From: Clostridiales bacterium | GTDB taxonomy: Bacteria > Bacillota > Clostridia > Saccharofermentanales > Saccharofermentanaceae | Direction of reading: 5' to 3' | DNA length: 57,963 nt | NCBI GenBank assembly: GCA_017545245.1 | Contig: JAFWPB010000001.1 | Span: 1 to 57,963, forward strand | In this document: positions 18,157 to 25,941 of the stretch, piece by piece | Layout of the letters: every line of letters begins with the position of its first letter | Numbering within the stretch: position 1 is the stretch's first letter | The notes under the pieces: model-generated | The model's input: the letters and a program-made list of their open reading frames with translations, nothing else | The model's database searches: none | What the model was told of the DNA's origin: nothing | Made by a program: the position numbers and the translations under genes

Positions 18157-18957
18157 CTAATCTATCCAGAAGATTTCTTTTAGGTTTTCCCGGAACTGGT
18201 GAATATTGAAAGGTTGTTTCGAAGTCTCGAAAGTCAGGATGAGGTTTTTACCAACATAGATTCCGTTCTCCTCGTACTCGCGAAGTTTCTTAATATTCCG
18301 ATTCACATAGTCCTCATCATCCATACATCCCAAATGCTCGTGGTAGATCGTCATTCGGCGAGGCACATGATATAGGGTAAAATCTGGAGCTTTGGTCGTT
18401 CCGTCTTTCAGAGTCAATATGCATTCGTAGCGATACGGGATTCCAAGCTCGAGGTATGTATCAGCCTGCATCAGTTCAGATTTGGAACGTACCATTTCAC
18501 CACGTCTTGTTTTGAATACTTTCTCTTCCGGCTTATACGTGCAGGTCTGAAAAGGCTGGGAAAGCCATCTTTCTTTGCAGACTTCATCGCTGATCATATA
18601 TGGTATTACCAGATTTTGTCTTGTTTTATTCAACAAAGAATAAAGAGATTCCGCACTATGGACACCAAGATTGAGAATACATTTGTTGATGATATTCAGT
18701 TCTTGCTGAGCCTCATTGATAAACTGTTTGGCGTAATCTTTCTGGGCAAGCAGTGCTGCCAGGTTTGAATTATTGGAATGGATATAGGTTCCTCTGGTAT
18801 CCCCGGTTTGAGTAATATGATAAAAAATGGATTTGTCACTTCGGTTTTGAATCCTCAACCTTCCCTCTGGCGCATTATTAAGAAACATCTCAGCCGATTG
18901 GATCGCTTTCTCCAACCTTTGCTTACGGGCTGCTAATTCCAAATACAAACTGTTCAT
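18157..18957 (-). CDS. Putative PD-(D/E)XK-type nuclease next to repeat array
   Basis: 266 residues, recognised only by motif. The N-terminal half (1-115) is helical, probably coiled coil, with no known domain. The C-terminal part has the core seen in PD-(D/E)XK nuclease domains: RSKSELMQADTYLELGIPYR (Glu 161), then APDFTLYH (Asp 192), then TIYHEHLG (Glu 207). The usual lysine of the last motif is not obvious; histidines lie on both sides of Glu 207. The ATG at 18957 has AGGAG 6 bases upstream, better than an upstream TTG. It sits alone between speA and speE, with the inverted-repeat array starting right after its stop codon. Function is unproven. Confidence 0.6.
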   Translation of the reverse strand: MNSLYLELAARKQRLEKAIQSAEMFLNNAPEGRLRIQNRSDKSIFYHITQTGDTRGTYIHSNNSNLAALLAQKDYAKQFINEAQQELNIINKCILNLGVHSAESLYSLLNKTRQNLVIPYMISDEVCKERWLSQPFQTCTYKPEEKVFKTRRGEMVRSKSELMQADTYLELGIPYRYECILTLKDGTTKAPDFTLYHVPRRMTIYHEHLGCMDDEDYVNRNIKKLREYEENGIYVGKNLILTFETSKQPFNIHQFRENLKEIFWID

Positions 18958-19078
18958 ATGAATCTCCTGCAAGTGTATTGTGAGATTAATTGAACATGGT
19001 ACTGGAACGAAAGTCTATATGATATAAGCACTATTTTGAATTTTGATCAGAAACCAATTCCAAGTAAAAAGCACTTGC

Positions 19079-20536
19079 TTACTTCACGACGCGCAGTGTC
19101 TGCAGCGAACTGTCCTCTGCGCCGGTGATCTGACATCCTTTTTCCTGCGCATAAACGAGATACTCCAGCACTTCTTTTGTGATTTTTTCTCCAGGTGCAA
19201 GTACCGGAATTCCCGGAGGATAGCACATGATACTTTCCGCTGCGACGCGCCCTTCTGCCGAAGCAAAAGCAACGTGTTCGCTGTCTGCGTAGAAGGCTTC
19301 CTGTGGAGAAAGGGCAACGATCGGTGCGATGTAGTTGCTCGGCAGGGAAGTGATCGGGTCCTTTCCGAAGAGACGACGGATCTCGCCGAGGGCGCCAACC
19401 AGACGCTCCAGGTCACGAATGCGGTCGCCTACGGAAAGGTACGCCAGGCAGTTTCCAAAGTCACCGAACTCCATCTGGATATCGTATTCATCACGGAGCA
19501 GGTCATAGACCTCGATGCCCGCAAGTCCTACGGGAAGGGTATGAATGACCAGCTTGGTCTTATCGAAATCAAAAACGGTATTGCCGTCAACAAGCTCCGA
19601 GCCGAACGCATAGTAGCCGCCGATGGAGTTGATCTCGGATCGTGCATACTCGGCCATATCGATAACTTTGTCGAAAAGCTCTTTGCCCTGAAGCGCCAGT
19701 CTTTTTCGAGAAAGATCGAGGCTCGACAGGAACAGGTAAGAGCCGGAAGTGGTCTGTGTCAGGTTGATGATCTGGCGAACATAATCCGGATTCATTTCTT
19801 TTCCGATGATGAGAAAAGAACTCTGCGTCAGTGATCCGCCGGACTTGTGCATGGAAACGGCAGCCATATCCGCGCCAGCTTCCATCGCCGAAACCGGAAG
19901 ACGGTCCGAGAAGGAAAGGTGTGTGCCGTGCGCCTCATCGACGACGACCTTCATGCCGTGTGCATGCGCCAGTTTTACGATGCCGGAAAGGTCGGAACAG
20001 ATGCCATAGTAGGTCGGATTGTTCACGAAGATGGCTTTGGCATCCGGGTTCTCGTGAATTGCTTTTTCAATGTCGGAAAGCTTCATGCCGAGTGCGATGC
20101 CGTATGTCTCATGGGCACCCGGATCCACATAGACCGGAACGGCGCCGCAGAGTACCATCGCATTGATGACGCTTCTATGTACGTTTCGCGGCACGATGAT
20201 CTTGTCTCCACGCGCCGCAACGGTAAAGACCATCGCCTGCACGGAAGAAGTCGTACCACCAACCATGAAGAACGCCGCTGCCGCGCCAAAAGCATCTGCT
20301 GCGAGTTCTTCGGCTTCTTTGATGACTGAAACCGGGTGACAGAGGTTGTCGAGCGGTTTCATGGAGTTGACGTCGAGGATCATGGTGCGCTCGCCTAAGA
20401 AAGAAGTGAGCTCGGGATTTCCGCGGCCATGCTTATGTCCGGGCACGTCAAAAGGAACGACCCGCTCGGAAGAGTAGGCCTCCAGTGCTTCGGCAATCGG
20501 AGCACGGTCCTGGTTTTTCTGGAATTCTCTGCTCAC
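19079..20536 (-). CDS. speA: Orn/Lys/Arg decarboxylase family, probably arginine decarboxylase
   Basis: About 485-residue PLP enzyme of the Bacillus SpeA type (fold I). Motifs are FDVPGHKHGRG near the N-terminus, VDEAHGTHLSFSD, and the PLP lysine in VSMHKSGGSLTQSS. The adjacent agmatinase makes arginine the probable substrate; lysine cannot be excluded from the sequence. The start is uncertain: the GTG at 20536 has AAAGGA just upstream, while a TTG at 20560 lies 4 bases after the speD stop. It is in operon with speD. Its 3' side borders the nuclease module that separates it from speE. Confidence 0.88.
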   Translation of the reverse strand: MSREFQKNQDRAPIAEALEAYSSERVVPFDVPGHKHGRGNPELTSFLGERTMILDVNSMKPLDNLCHPVSVIKEAEELAADAFGAAAAFFMVGGTTSSVQAMVFTVAARGDKIIVPRNVHRSVINAMVLCGAVPVYVDPGAHETYGIALGMKLSDIEKAIHENPDAKAIFVNNPTYYGICSDLSGIVKLAHAHGMKVVVDEAHGTHLSFSDRLPVSAMEAGADMAAVSMHKSGGSLTQSSFLIIGKEMNPDYVRQIINLTQTTSGSYLFLSSLDLSRKRLALQGKELFDKVIDMAEYARSEINSIGGYYAFGSELVDGNTVFDFDKTKLVIHTLPVGLAGIEVYDLLRDEYDIQMEFGDFGNCLAYLSVGDRIRDLERLVGALGEIRRLFGKDPITSLPSNYIAPIVALSPQEAFYADSEHVAFASAEGRVAAESIMCYPPGIPVLAPGEKITKEVLEYLVYAQEKGCQITGAEDSSLQTLRVVK

Positions 20537-20563
20537 TTTTCCTTTGCTTCCACCTGTCAAACC

Positions 20564-21355
20564 TTAGTCGTTCTCATCTTCCGGATTCTCAAAAACATTG
20601 GCACCCGAGAAGATCTCAATCATTTCTTTTCTGAGATTGTTTGTGATTTCGAGACGCGTCTTCGGCGCGATCTCATAAACGTCGGTCTTGAAAAGATAGT
20701 TCTGCAGATCCACTTCTTTGATCAGCATTTTGGTGTGATACAGATTGGCCTGATATACGTTGATATCGATGGCGTCATAACGCTCCAGGGTTTTCTTGTC
20801 GATATAGTTCTGGATCGAAACGATGTTCTTGTCACGGAAAATCTTCTTGCCGGAAACATCACGGGTGAAGCCGCGGACACGGTAGTCGAGAGTGATGATA
20901 TCCGAATCAAAGCTTCCGATCAGATAGTCGAGAGTAGAAAGCGGAGAAATCTCACCGCAGGTTGCCACATCGATATCAACACGGAATGTAGCGATAGACG
21001 TGTCCGGATGGAATTCCGGATAGGTATGTACGGTAACGTGGCTCTTATCGAGATGCGCTACGACAGTTTCTGTTTCGATATGCGGGATCATGGACTCTTC
21101 TGCAATGAGAAGAGTAACGGAAGCACCCTGCGGCTCGTAGTCCTGCTTGGAGATGCTCAATACTTTCGCACCGATCATTTCGGTGAGGTTCGTCAGGATC
21201 TTGGTAAGACGCTCTGAGTTATACTGTTCGTCAATATAGGCGATATAATCCTTCTGCTCGCGTGCGGTTTTGGCATAGCACACATCGTAGATGTTGAAAC
21301 TCAGGGATTTGGTCAGATTGTTAAACCCGTAAAGGCGAAGCTTCTCGTGCGCCAT
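20564..21355 (-). CDS. speD: S-adenosylmethionine decarboxylase proenzyme, E. coli type
   Basis: 263-residue proenzyme, the same size as E. coli SpeD. It supplies decarboxylated SAM for SpeE. The self-cleavage site is clear: [17 protein letters not shown], with Lys 104-Ser 105, Ser becoming the pyruvoyl group. The C-terminal part keeps [20 protein letters not shown] and [10 protein letters not shown]. The ATG at 21355 has GGAAAGGA upstream; an upstream in-frame ATG would encode a non-conserved 19-residue extension. It is the first gene of the operon with speA and is preceded by a long, strongly structured leader. Confidence 0.95.
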   Translation of the reverse strand: MAHEKLRLYGFNNLTKSLSFNIYDVCYAKTAREQKDYIAYIDEQYNSERLTKILTNLTEMIGAKVLSISKQDYEPQGASVTLLIAEESMIPHIETETVVAHLDKSHVTVHTYPEFHPDTSIATFRVDIDVATCGEISPLSTLDYLIGSFDSDIITLDYRVRGFTRDVSGKKIFRDKNIVSIQNYIDKKTLERYDAIDINVYQANLYHTKMLIKEVDLQNYLFKTDVYEIAPKTRLEITNNLRKEMIEIFSGANVFENPEDEND

Positions 21356-21498
21356 AAAAACATCCTTTCCAAGAAGGTCACTGCTTGAAATAGAATCATC
21401 CGGGAAACGCACTACTTACGCCACGGAGAAGAGGTCCTGCGCCAAAGCTCATCGCACTCTTATTGATTATTCACAAGTAAAGTAACCAACTTATAAAC

Positions 21499-21640
21499 AT
21501 TAAGGGAATTCGAACTTCCCACTCAATAAGGCAGTAATCACTGCCGCTTCGGCATTTGACCCGGCTGTCCGTATGGCCTTTTAACCACGATCATTGTGGC
21601 GGTCAAACATTGCAGACAACGAAACTTTCGATCCGCAATG
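21499..21640 (-). ncRNA. Structured leader RNA upstream of speD (candidate riboswitch, class unknown)
   Basis: Read on the minus strand, the following pair: a first hairpin 21640-21608 (CATTGC/GCAATG); directly after it a 7-bp stem TTTGACC/GGTCAAA (21607-21601 with 21561-21555) closing a compact three-way junction with arms at 21599-21585 (CCAC/GTGG) and 21578-21563 (GGC/GCC); then two hairpins that share four bases and exclude each other, TGCCGAAGCGGCA (21554-21542) and GGCAGTGATTACTGCC (21545-21530); then GGGAAGTTCGAATTCCC (21520-21504), extended by ATTGA/TTAAT. The structure begins where the promoter would start transcription. No known riboswitch consensus was recognised. Confidence 0.6.
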
Positions 21641-21645
21641 ACAAA

Positions 21646-21674
21646 AAGATACCACGGAAAAAGCGCTTTTGCAA
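21646..21674 (-). promoter_or_regulatory. speD-speA promoter
   Basis: On the minus strand, TTGCAA (21669-21674), a 17-bp spacer and TATCTT (21646-21651). The predicted start near 21639 coincides with the first base pairs of the leader structure, about 285 nt ahead of the speD ATG. Confidence 0.7.
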
Positions 21675-21713
21675 TAGATTTCAAAGAATCCTATATAGGA
21701 ATGAAAGGTTTTC

Positions 21714-21742
21714 TTGCACTCCGCCCCGTATGCGGATAAAAT
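21714..21742 (+). promoter_or_regulatory. cysK-like gene promoter
   Basis: TTGCAC (21714-21719), a 17-bp spacer and TAAAAT (21737-21742). It is divergent from the speD promoter, about 40 bp away. It gives a short leader before the ATG at 21801. Confidence 0.75.
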
Positions 21743-21800
21743 ATAGATTCAGTGAGAAAAGAACTTCCGGGCAGCGTCCCGTGGAAAGCAGGATGGATAG

Positions 21801-22730
21801 ATGGTTTATAACAATGTATTAGAAGCGGTCGGACATACTCCGATGATCCAGTTGTCTTCACGCATGGTCGGCGAGGACAGCGCACGCGTTTTAGTAAAAT
21901 ATGAAGGTTTGAATGTAGGTGGTTCGATCAAGACGAGAACGGCTCTCAATATGATCGAGCAGGCAGAGAAGGACGGAAAGATCACGAAAGATACGATCAT
22001 CGTGGAACCTACTTCCGGAAACCAGGGCATCGGTCTGGCTCTGGTCGGCGCAGTACGTGGCTATAAGACGATCATCATCATGCCGGACTCCGTTTCTTGT
22101 GAAAGAAGATATCTTGTCGAGCACTATGGTGCAGAAGTGAAGCTCATCCATGACGATGGTGACATCGGAAAAGCCATCGACGAGTGTCTGAAACTTGCCG
22201 AGAAGATGGCAGCGGAGGATCCGAATGTTTTCGTTCCGCAGCAGTTTACGAATCCGGCCAATCCGATGGTGCACCGTCATCATACGGGTGTAGAAATCCT
22301 GGAACAGGTAGCCGGTCCGATTGATGGCTTCTGCGCAGGCATCGGAACAGGCGGCACGCTTTCCGGTATCGGCGAAGTGCTGAAGGCACAGAATCCGAAT
22401 ATTACGATCTGGGCAGTGGAGCCTGAGAATGCTGCGATCCTGGCAGGCGGAAACATCGGTTCGCATCTTCAGATGGGCATCGGTGACGGCTTGATCCCGG
22501 AAAACCTGAATACGGAAATATACGAAGATGTATATGTTGTGACCGATGATGAAGCAATCGGCACTGCCAAAGATCTGGCCAGAAAAGAGGGCCTGATGTG
22601 CGGCATCTCCTCTGGCTCCAATGTCGCCGCCGCGATCGCCATGGCGAAGAAACTCGGAAAAGGAAAGACTGTGGTCACAGTTCTTCCGGACACAGCGGAG
22701 AGATATTTCTCGACACCTTTGTTCAACTGA
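21801..22730 (+). CDS. Cysteine synthase family PLP enzyme with altered active-site loops
   Basis: 309-residue fold-II PLP enzyme related to CysK (O-acetylserine sulfhydrylase). The PLP-lysine segment reads GGSIKTRTALNMI (commonly SVKDR) and the substrate loop reads PTSGNQGIGLAL (commonly TSGNTG). GIGTGGTLSGIGEVLK binds the cofactor phosphate, and GLMCGISSGSN is the C-terminal loop. The overall match to cysteine synthase is strong, but the Thr-to-Gln change in the asparagine loop hints at a different substrate or reaction within the beta-replacement family. AGGATG lies before the ATG. No serine acetyltransferase gene is adjacent. Confidence 0.82.
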   Translation: MVYNNVLEAVGHTPMIQLSSRMVGEDSARVLVKYEGLNVGGSIKTRTALNMIEQAEKDGKITKDTIIVEPTSGNQGIGLALVGAVRGYKTIIIMPDSVSCERRYLVEHYGAEVKLIHDDGDIGKAIDECLKLAEKMAAEDPNVFVPQQFTNPANPMVHRHHTGVEILEQVAGPIDGFCAGIGTGGTLSGIGEVLKAQNPNITIWAVEPENAAILAGGNIGSHLQMGIGDGLIPENLNTEIYEDVYVVTDDEAIGTAKDLARKEGLMCGISSGSNVAAAIAMAKKLGKGKTVVTVLPDTAERYFSTPLFN

Positions 22731-22756
22731 TTTTTCGGTTTTGTTAAGACTTCCAG

Positions 22757-22811
22757 GTCCGCTTTTTCATTACTTCTCTCAGGAAGAATGAAGAGGCGGG
22801 CTTTTTGTTTT
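22757..22811 (+). terminator. Terminator after the cysK-like gene
   Basis: GTCCGCTTTTTCATT and TTC pair with GAA, ATGA and GGCGGGC in a long imperfect stem, followed by TTTTTGTTTT. Confidence 0.7.
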
Positions 22812-22858
22812 CAGTTTATTCATGGTTCGGGCAAAGACTCTTGATGTTTTTATCGTTT

Positions 22859-22880
22859 TTATCTTTTACACTGAAGATAA
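22859..22880. promoter_or_regulatory. Inverted repeat upstream of lipoprotein gene
   Basis: TTATCTT and AAGATAA (7-bp arms) are separated by 8 bases, 65 bases before the lipoprotein start. TTGATG at 22841 could be a -35 box upstream of it. Possible regulator site. Confidence 0.35.
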
Positions 22881-22944
22881 GATGGAAAGTGTTTTTGCGA
22901 TATATCAGGGGTGACAAGGTCCTTCGTTTTGGAGGTGGCACATT

Positions 22945-24426
22945 ATGAAAAGAAAACTGAAATCCGGAATGAGTATTCTGATGGCATGCGTGATGCTTTT
23001 AGCTTTGTGCGGCTGTTCAGAAAAAGATACGAAGGAAACGAGATCGCGTTTTCAGACTGTAGTTGAAAAAGACGAGGACGAGGAAACCGAGAAGACGAAG
23101 TCGGAGAAAGAGACCTCTGAAGAGGAAAAAGAAGAAACAACCTCGTCAGGAACCGTTACAGAAACGACAGAAACAACTGAATCGGAAACCTCCGAGACAT
23201 CGAAAAGCCGGGCATCGGAGACGAGTGGGTTTGAGCCGACACTGAGACAGACATCCGAAACAGCGGCACCGACTGAAGAAACGACTTCTGCTCCAAAAGA
23301 AACGAAAACGCCGACACCCAAGCCGACGAAGAAACCTACAGCCACACCAAAACCTACCAAGAAACCTACAGCTACGCCGAAGCCGACCAAGAAGCCCACA
23401 GCGACTCCGAAACCGACAAAAAAGCCTACGAATACGCCGACACCGACGCCGGCTACCATTTCCAAGGCGACGGTAGAAAAAAGAGTCGACGATATTCTGA
23501 AAGCTATGGCTTCAAATAATGTAAATGAGGTCAATAAAATTGCTAACAGTGACATCATGAAAGATTACGGAGCCAAACAGCCGATCATGGCGATGCTCTA
23601 CAAGTACTGCACATACGAGGTGGAAATCACCAAACCAGGTGTTGCATATTGTGATATCGTGATCCATTTCCATTACCGTGATGCGGAAGAAGCACTTGAG
23701 AAACTCTTGCAGAAACCGGATGAAGTTATTCCGATATACGAGGAATATCTTGCAGATCTGATCAACGGGGAAAGCCCCCGCAGGTCTGTCGATATGAATA
23801 AGTACGCATCCGCCCTCGAGAAATATATCAAGTCTTCTAAGGTGCTTAATGTGGATGTCAAAACACAATGTGCGAAAAAAGATGGCATATATGTTTTCGG
23901 AAGAAATACAAGTGCTATGATCCTGCAATTTAAGGAGTATTCTTATATCAACGGCATCGGAATTCTTCCAGAGAACATAGCTCTTCCGGCAGCAGATTAT
24001 CTCCTCAAGGCAGACAAACTGAAACATATGGAGTACTATGACTGGTATGTCGGCCTTTACAAAGATACTTTTGTAAAGCCTTCGATTCAGATCGATTCAA
24101 CATATTTAAGTAACGTATATTTTGTTGAGTATGCATTTGATCAGAATAAAGCTGTTCCAGGCCCGCGACCCAAACCAAACAGGTTCAGTATCAATTATGA
24201 TTATGCAAATAAACTGACTGAAGACCGGGAATGGACAGTATACTGGTATAAAAATGGAGAAAAGTTTTATACCCAGGAATCCAAGTGCACTAAAGGATAT
24301 ACAGGAAACGTACTATCGCTGTACAAAACGGATCCATCGAAATATTATTCGTCTGGTGACTATGAAGTAGTGGTTCATGATAATAAAGACAACAAGAACA
24401 TTGCCTGGATATCATTTACACTTTAA
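22945..24426 (+). CDS. Surface lipoprotein with Lys-Pro-Thr repeat linker
   Basis: 493 residues. Signal peptide with lipobox LALCGC. Residues of about 30-110 are Glu/Thr/Ser-rich; then comes a repetitive stretch of three near-identical KPTKKPTATP blocks, a rigid spacer that would carry the rest away from the membrane. Residues 175-330 form an unknown globular domain (VEKRVDDILKAMASNNVNEV). The C-terminal about 100 residues (YANKLTEDREWTVYWYKNGE then GDYEVVVHDN) look like a beta-sandwich. GGAGGTG precedes the ATG. Function unknown; the neighbours give no clue. Confidence 0.75.
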   Translation: MKRKLKSGMSILMACVMLLALCGCSEKDTKETRSRFQTVVEKDEDEETEKTKSEKETSEEEKEETTSSGTVTETTETTESETSETSKSRASETSGFEPTLRQTSETAAPTEETTSAPKETKTPTPKPTKKPTATPKPTKKPTATPKPTKKPTATPKPTKKPTNTPTPTPATISKATVEKRVDDILKAMASNNVNEVNKIANSDIMKDYGAKQPIMAMLYKYCTYEVEITKPGVAYCDIVIHFHYRDAEEALEKLLQKPDEVIPIYEEYLADLINGESPRRSVDMNKYASALEKYIKSSKVLNVDVKTQCAKKDGIYVFGRNTSAMILQFKEYSYINGIGILPENIALPAADYLLKADKLKHMEYYDWYVGLYKDTFVKPSIQIDSTYLSNVYFVEYAFDQNKAVPGPRPKPNRFSINYDYANKLTEDREWTVYWYKNGEKFYTQESKCTKGYTGNVLSLYKTDPSKYYSSGDYEVVVHDNKDNKNIAWISFTL

Positions 24427-24455
24427 TAGATAGCCGCCTCAGGAAGATATTGATA

Positions 24456-25076
24456 TTAAAGGATCATCCGGAGTTCCCGGTACACTCTGGCAACCGGAAG
24501 CCCCACAACGGCGTAGTAATCGCCGGATATAGAATCGATGAGAAGAGAGCCGGTGTCCTGTATTCCATAGGCGCCGGCTTTATCCATGGGCGAGCCGGAA
24601 GCGATGTAGGATTCAATCAGTGCCTGCTGGACCTCATCTAATGGATGAAATCGTACGTCGGCAAAAGAACTGAAGACGCGGCTTTCGTCCTTGCTTTGGA
24701 TGGCTACGCCGGTATAGACACGATGCGTCTTCCCAGATAGAAGCGTGAGCATGCGGCGGGCATCTTCTTCGTCCTTCGGTTTCCCCAGGATCTCGTTTTC
24801 CGTGACTACCACCGTGTCGGAACCGATGACGACGGCGTCGCTGTCTGCGATGTCGGAAAGTGCCGCAGATGCTTTTGCCGAAGCCTGCGCACAGGCGACC
24901 TTCTCCGCGACCGGATACATATCGGTGCGGATATCGGAAGAGGCAAAGGACTGCATAACAGAAGCGAAGACCGCATCTTCGTCCACATGGGCGTCACGGA
25001 CTTCGAAAGAAAGCCCCGTCATCGAGAGCAGTTCGAATCGACGGGGTGATTTACTTGCAAGAATAATGCGGGACAT
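24456..25076 (-). CDS. maf: Maf-like nucleotide pyrophosphatase
   Basis: 206 residues. Maf/YhdE proteins hydrolyse non-canonical or modified nucleoside triphosphates (dTTP, UTP or m7GTP type, depending on subgroup). The signature N-terminus IILASKSPRRFELL, the catalytic VVIGSDTVVV, GKPKDEEDARRML and KAGAYGIQD are all present. It starts 7 bases after the nadC stop with GTGAGG upstream, so it is the last gene of a nadB-nadC-maf operon. The subgroup substrate was not assigned. Confidence 0.93.
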   Translation of the reverse strand: MSRIILASKSPRRFELLSMTGLSFEVRDAHVDEDAVFASVMQSFASSDIRTDMYPVAEKVACAQASAKASAALSDIADSDAVVIGSDTVVVTENEILGKPKDEEDARRMLTLLSGKTHRVYTGVAIQSKDESRVFSSFADVRFHPLDEVQQALIESYIASGSPMDKAGAYGIQDTGSLLIDSISGDYYAVVGLPVARVYRELRMIL

Positions 25077-25083
25077 ACGTACC

Positions 25084-25941
25084 TCACTCTACCGGCTTTA
25101 AATTCTTCATGGAGAAGTCCAGGATCGGAGCAGAGTGCGTCAGTGCACCGCAGGAGATGTAGTCGACACCGATCTCAGCCAGCTTTCTCAGACGCTCTTT
25201 ATTCATGTTTCCGGAGGCCTCGAGTTCGGCCTTGCCCTTAGCCATCGCAACAGCCTGAGCAGTCATCTCGTCGGTCATGTTGTCCAGCATGATGATGTCT
25301 GCTTTTGCGTCGAGCGCTTCCTGGAGCATTTCCAGATTCTCGACTTCGACTTCGATCTTTCTTACGAAAGGCGCATAGGCTTTGGCCATCTCGACGGCTT
25401 TCTTGATGGAACCGGCCGCACCAATGTGGTTGTCCTTGATGAGGACACCATCGGAAAGGTTATAACGATGGTTTGTACCGCCGCCGATACGTACTGCGTA
25501 CTTTTCAAAAGGACGCATGTTCGGCGTGGTCTTTCTTGTATCGAGAAGCTTGGTGTCGAAGCCCTCCAGTTCTTTTGTCATAGAACGGGTGAGGGTAGCG
25601 ATACCACTCATGCGCTGCAGGAAGTTGAGCGCGGTTCTCTCTCCGCTCAGAACAGCACGGCCGTCACCGGTCAGAACACCGATCAGATCGCCTTTGTGGA
25701 TCTCGTCGCCGTCTTTGAAGTTGGCTTTGAAAGAAGAGTTGTCGCAGAGCATCTCGAACACGCGTGTGTACACGTCGAGACCGCAGAGGACTCCGTCCTG
25801 CTTGCAGATCAGGTCGACCGTAACCAGGAAAGGTTCCGGCATGATGGCCTGTGTGGTGACATCGTCAGAAGTGATGTCTTCGCGCAGTGCGCGCATGATA
25901 TAGTCGTCCCAAAGGATCGTATTAAGTACACCATTGTTCAT
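25084..25941 (-). CDS. nadC: Nicotinate-nucleotide pyrophosphorylase (quinolinate phosphoribosyltransferase)
   Basis: 285 residues. It makes nicotinate mononucleotide from quinolinate and PRPP in de novo NAD synthesis. Typical segments are REDITSDDVTTQAI, GERTALNFLQRMSGIAT, LLDTRKTTPNMRPFEKYAV, GGGTNHRYNLSDGVLIKDNH, and ISCGALTHSAPILDFSMK at the C-terminus. The ATG at 25941 overlaps the nadB 3' end by 20 bases; an ATG 33 bases upstream is possible but less conserved. Transcribed with nadB and maf. Confidence 0.95.
   Translation of the reverse strand: MNNGVLNTILWDDYIMRALREDITSDDVTTQAIMPEPFLVTVDLICKQDGVLCGLDVYTRVFEMLCDNSSFKANFKDGDEIHKGDLIGVLTGDGRAVLSGERTALNFLQRMSGIATLTRSMTKELEGFDTKLLDTRKTTPNMRPFEKYAVRIGGGTNHRYNLSDGVLIKDNHIGAAGSIKKAVEMAKAYAPFVRKIEVEVENLEMLQEALDAKADIIMLDNMTDEMTAQAVAMAKGKAELEASGNMNKERLRKLAEIGVDYISCGALTHSAPILDFSMKNLKPVE

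Noticed and set aside
21504..21520. tRNA or tmRNA T-arm (GGGAAGTTCGAATTCCC)
   Set aside because: The loop looks T-arm-like, but no acceptor, D or anticodon arms fit around it; it is one hairpin of the speD leader.
21714..21800. T-box or SAM riboswitch ahead of the cysK-like gene
   Set aside because: The leader from the promoter to the ATG is only about 50 nt, too short for either class.
23290..23460. Tandem DNA repeats as a non-coding repeat element
   Set aside because: They are in frame inside the lipoprotein gene and encode the KPTKKPTATP spacer.
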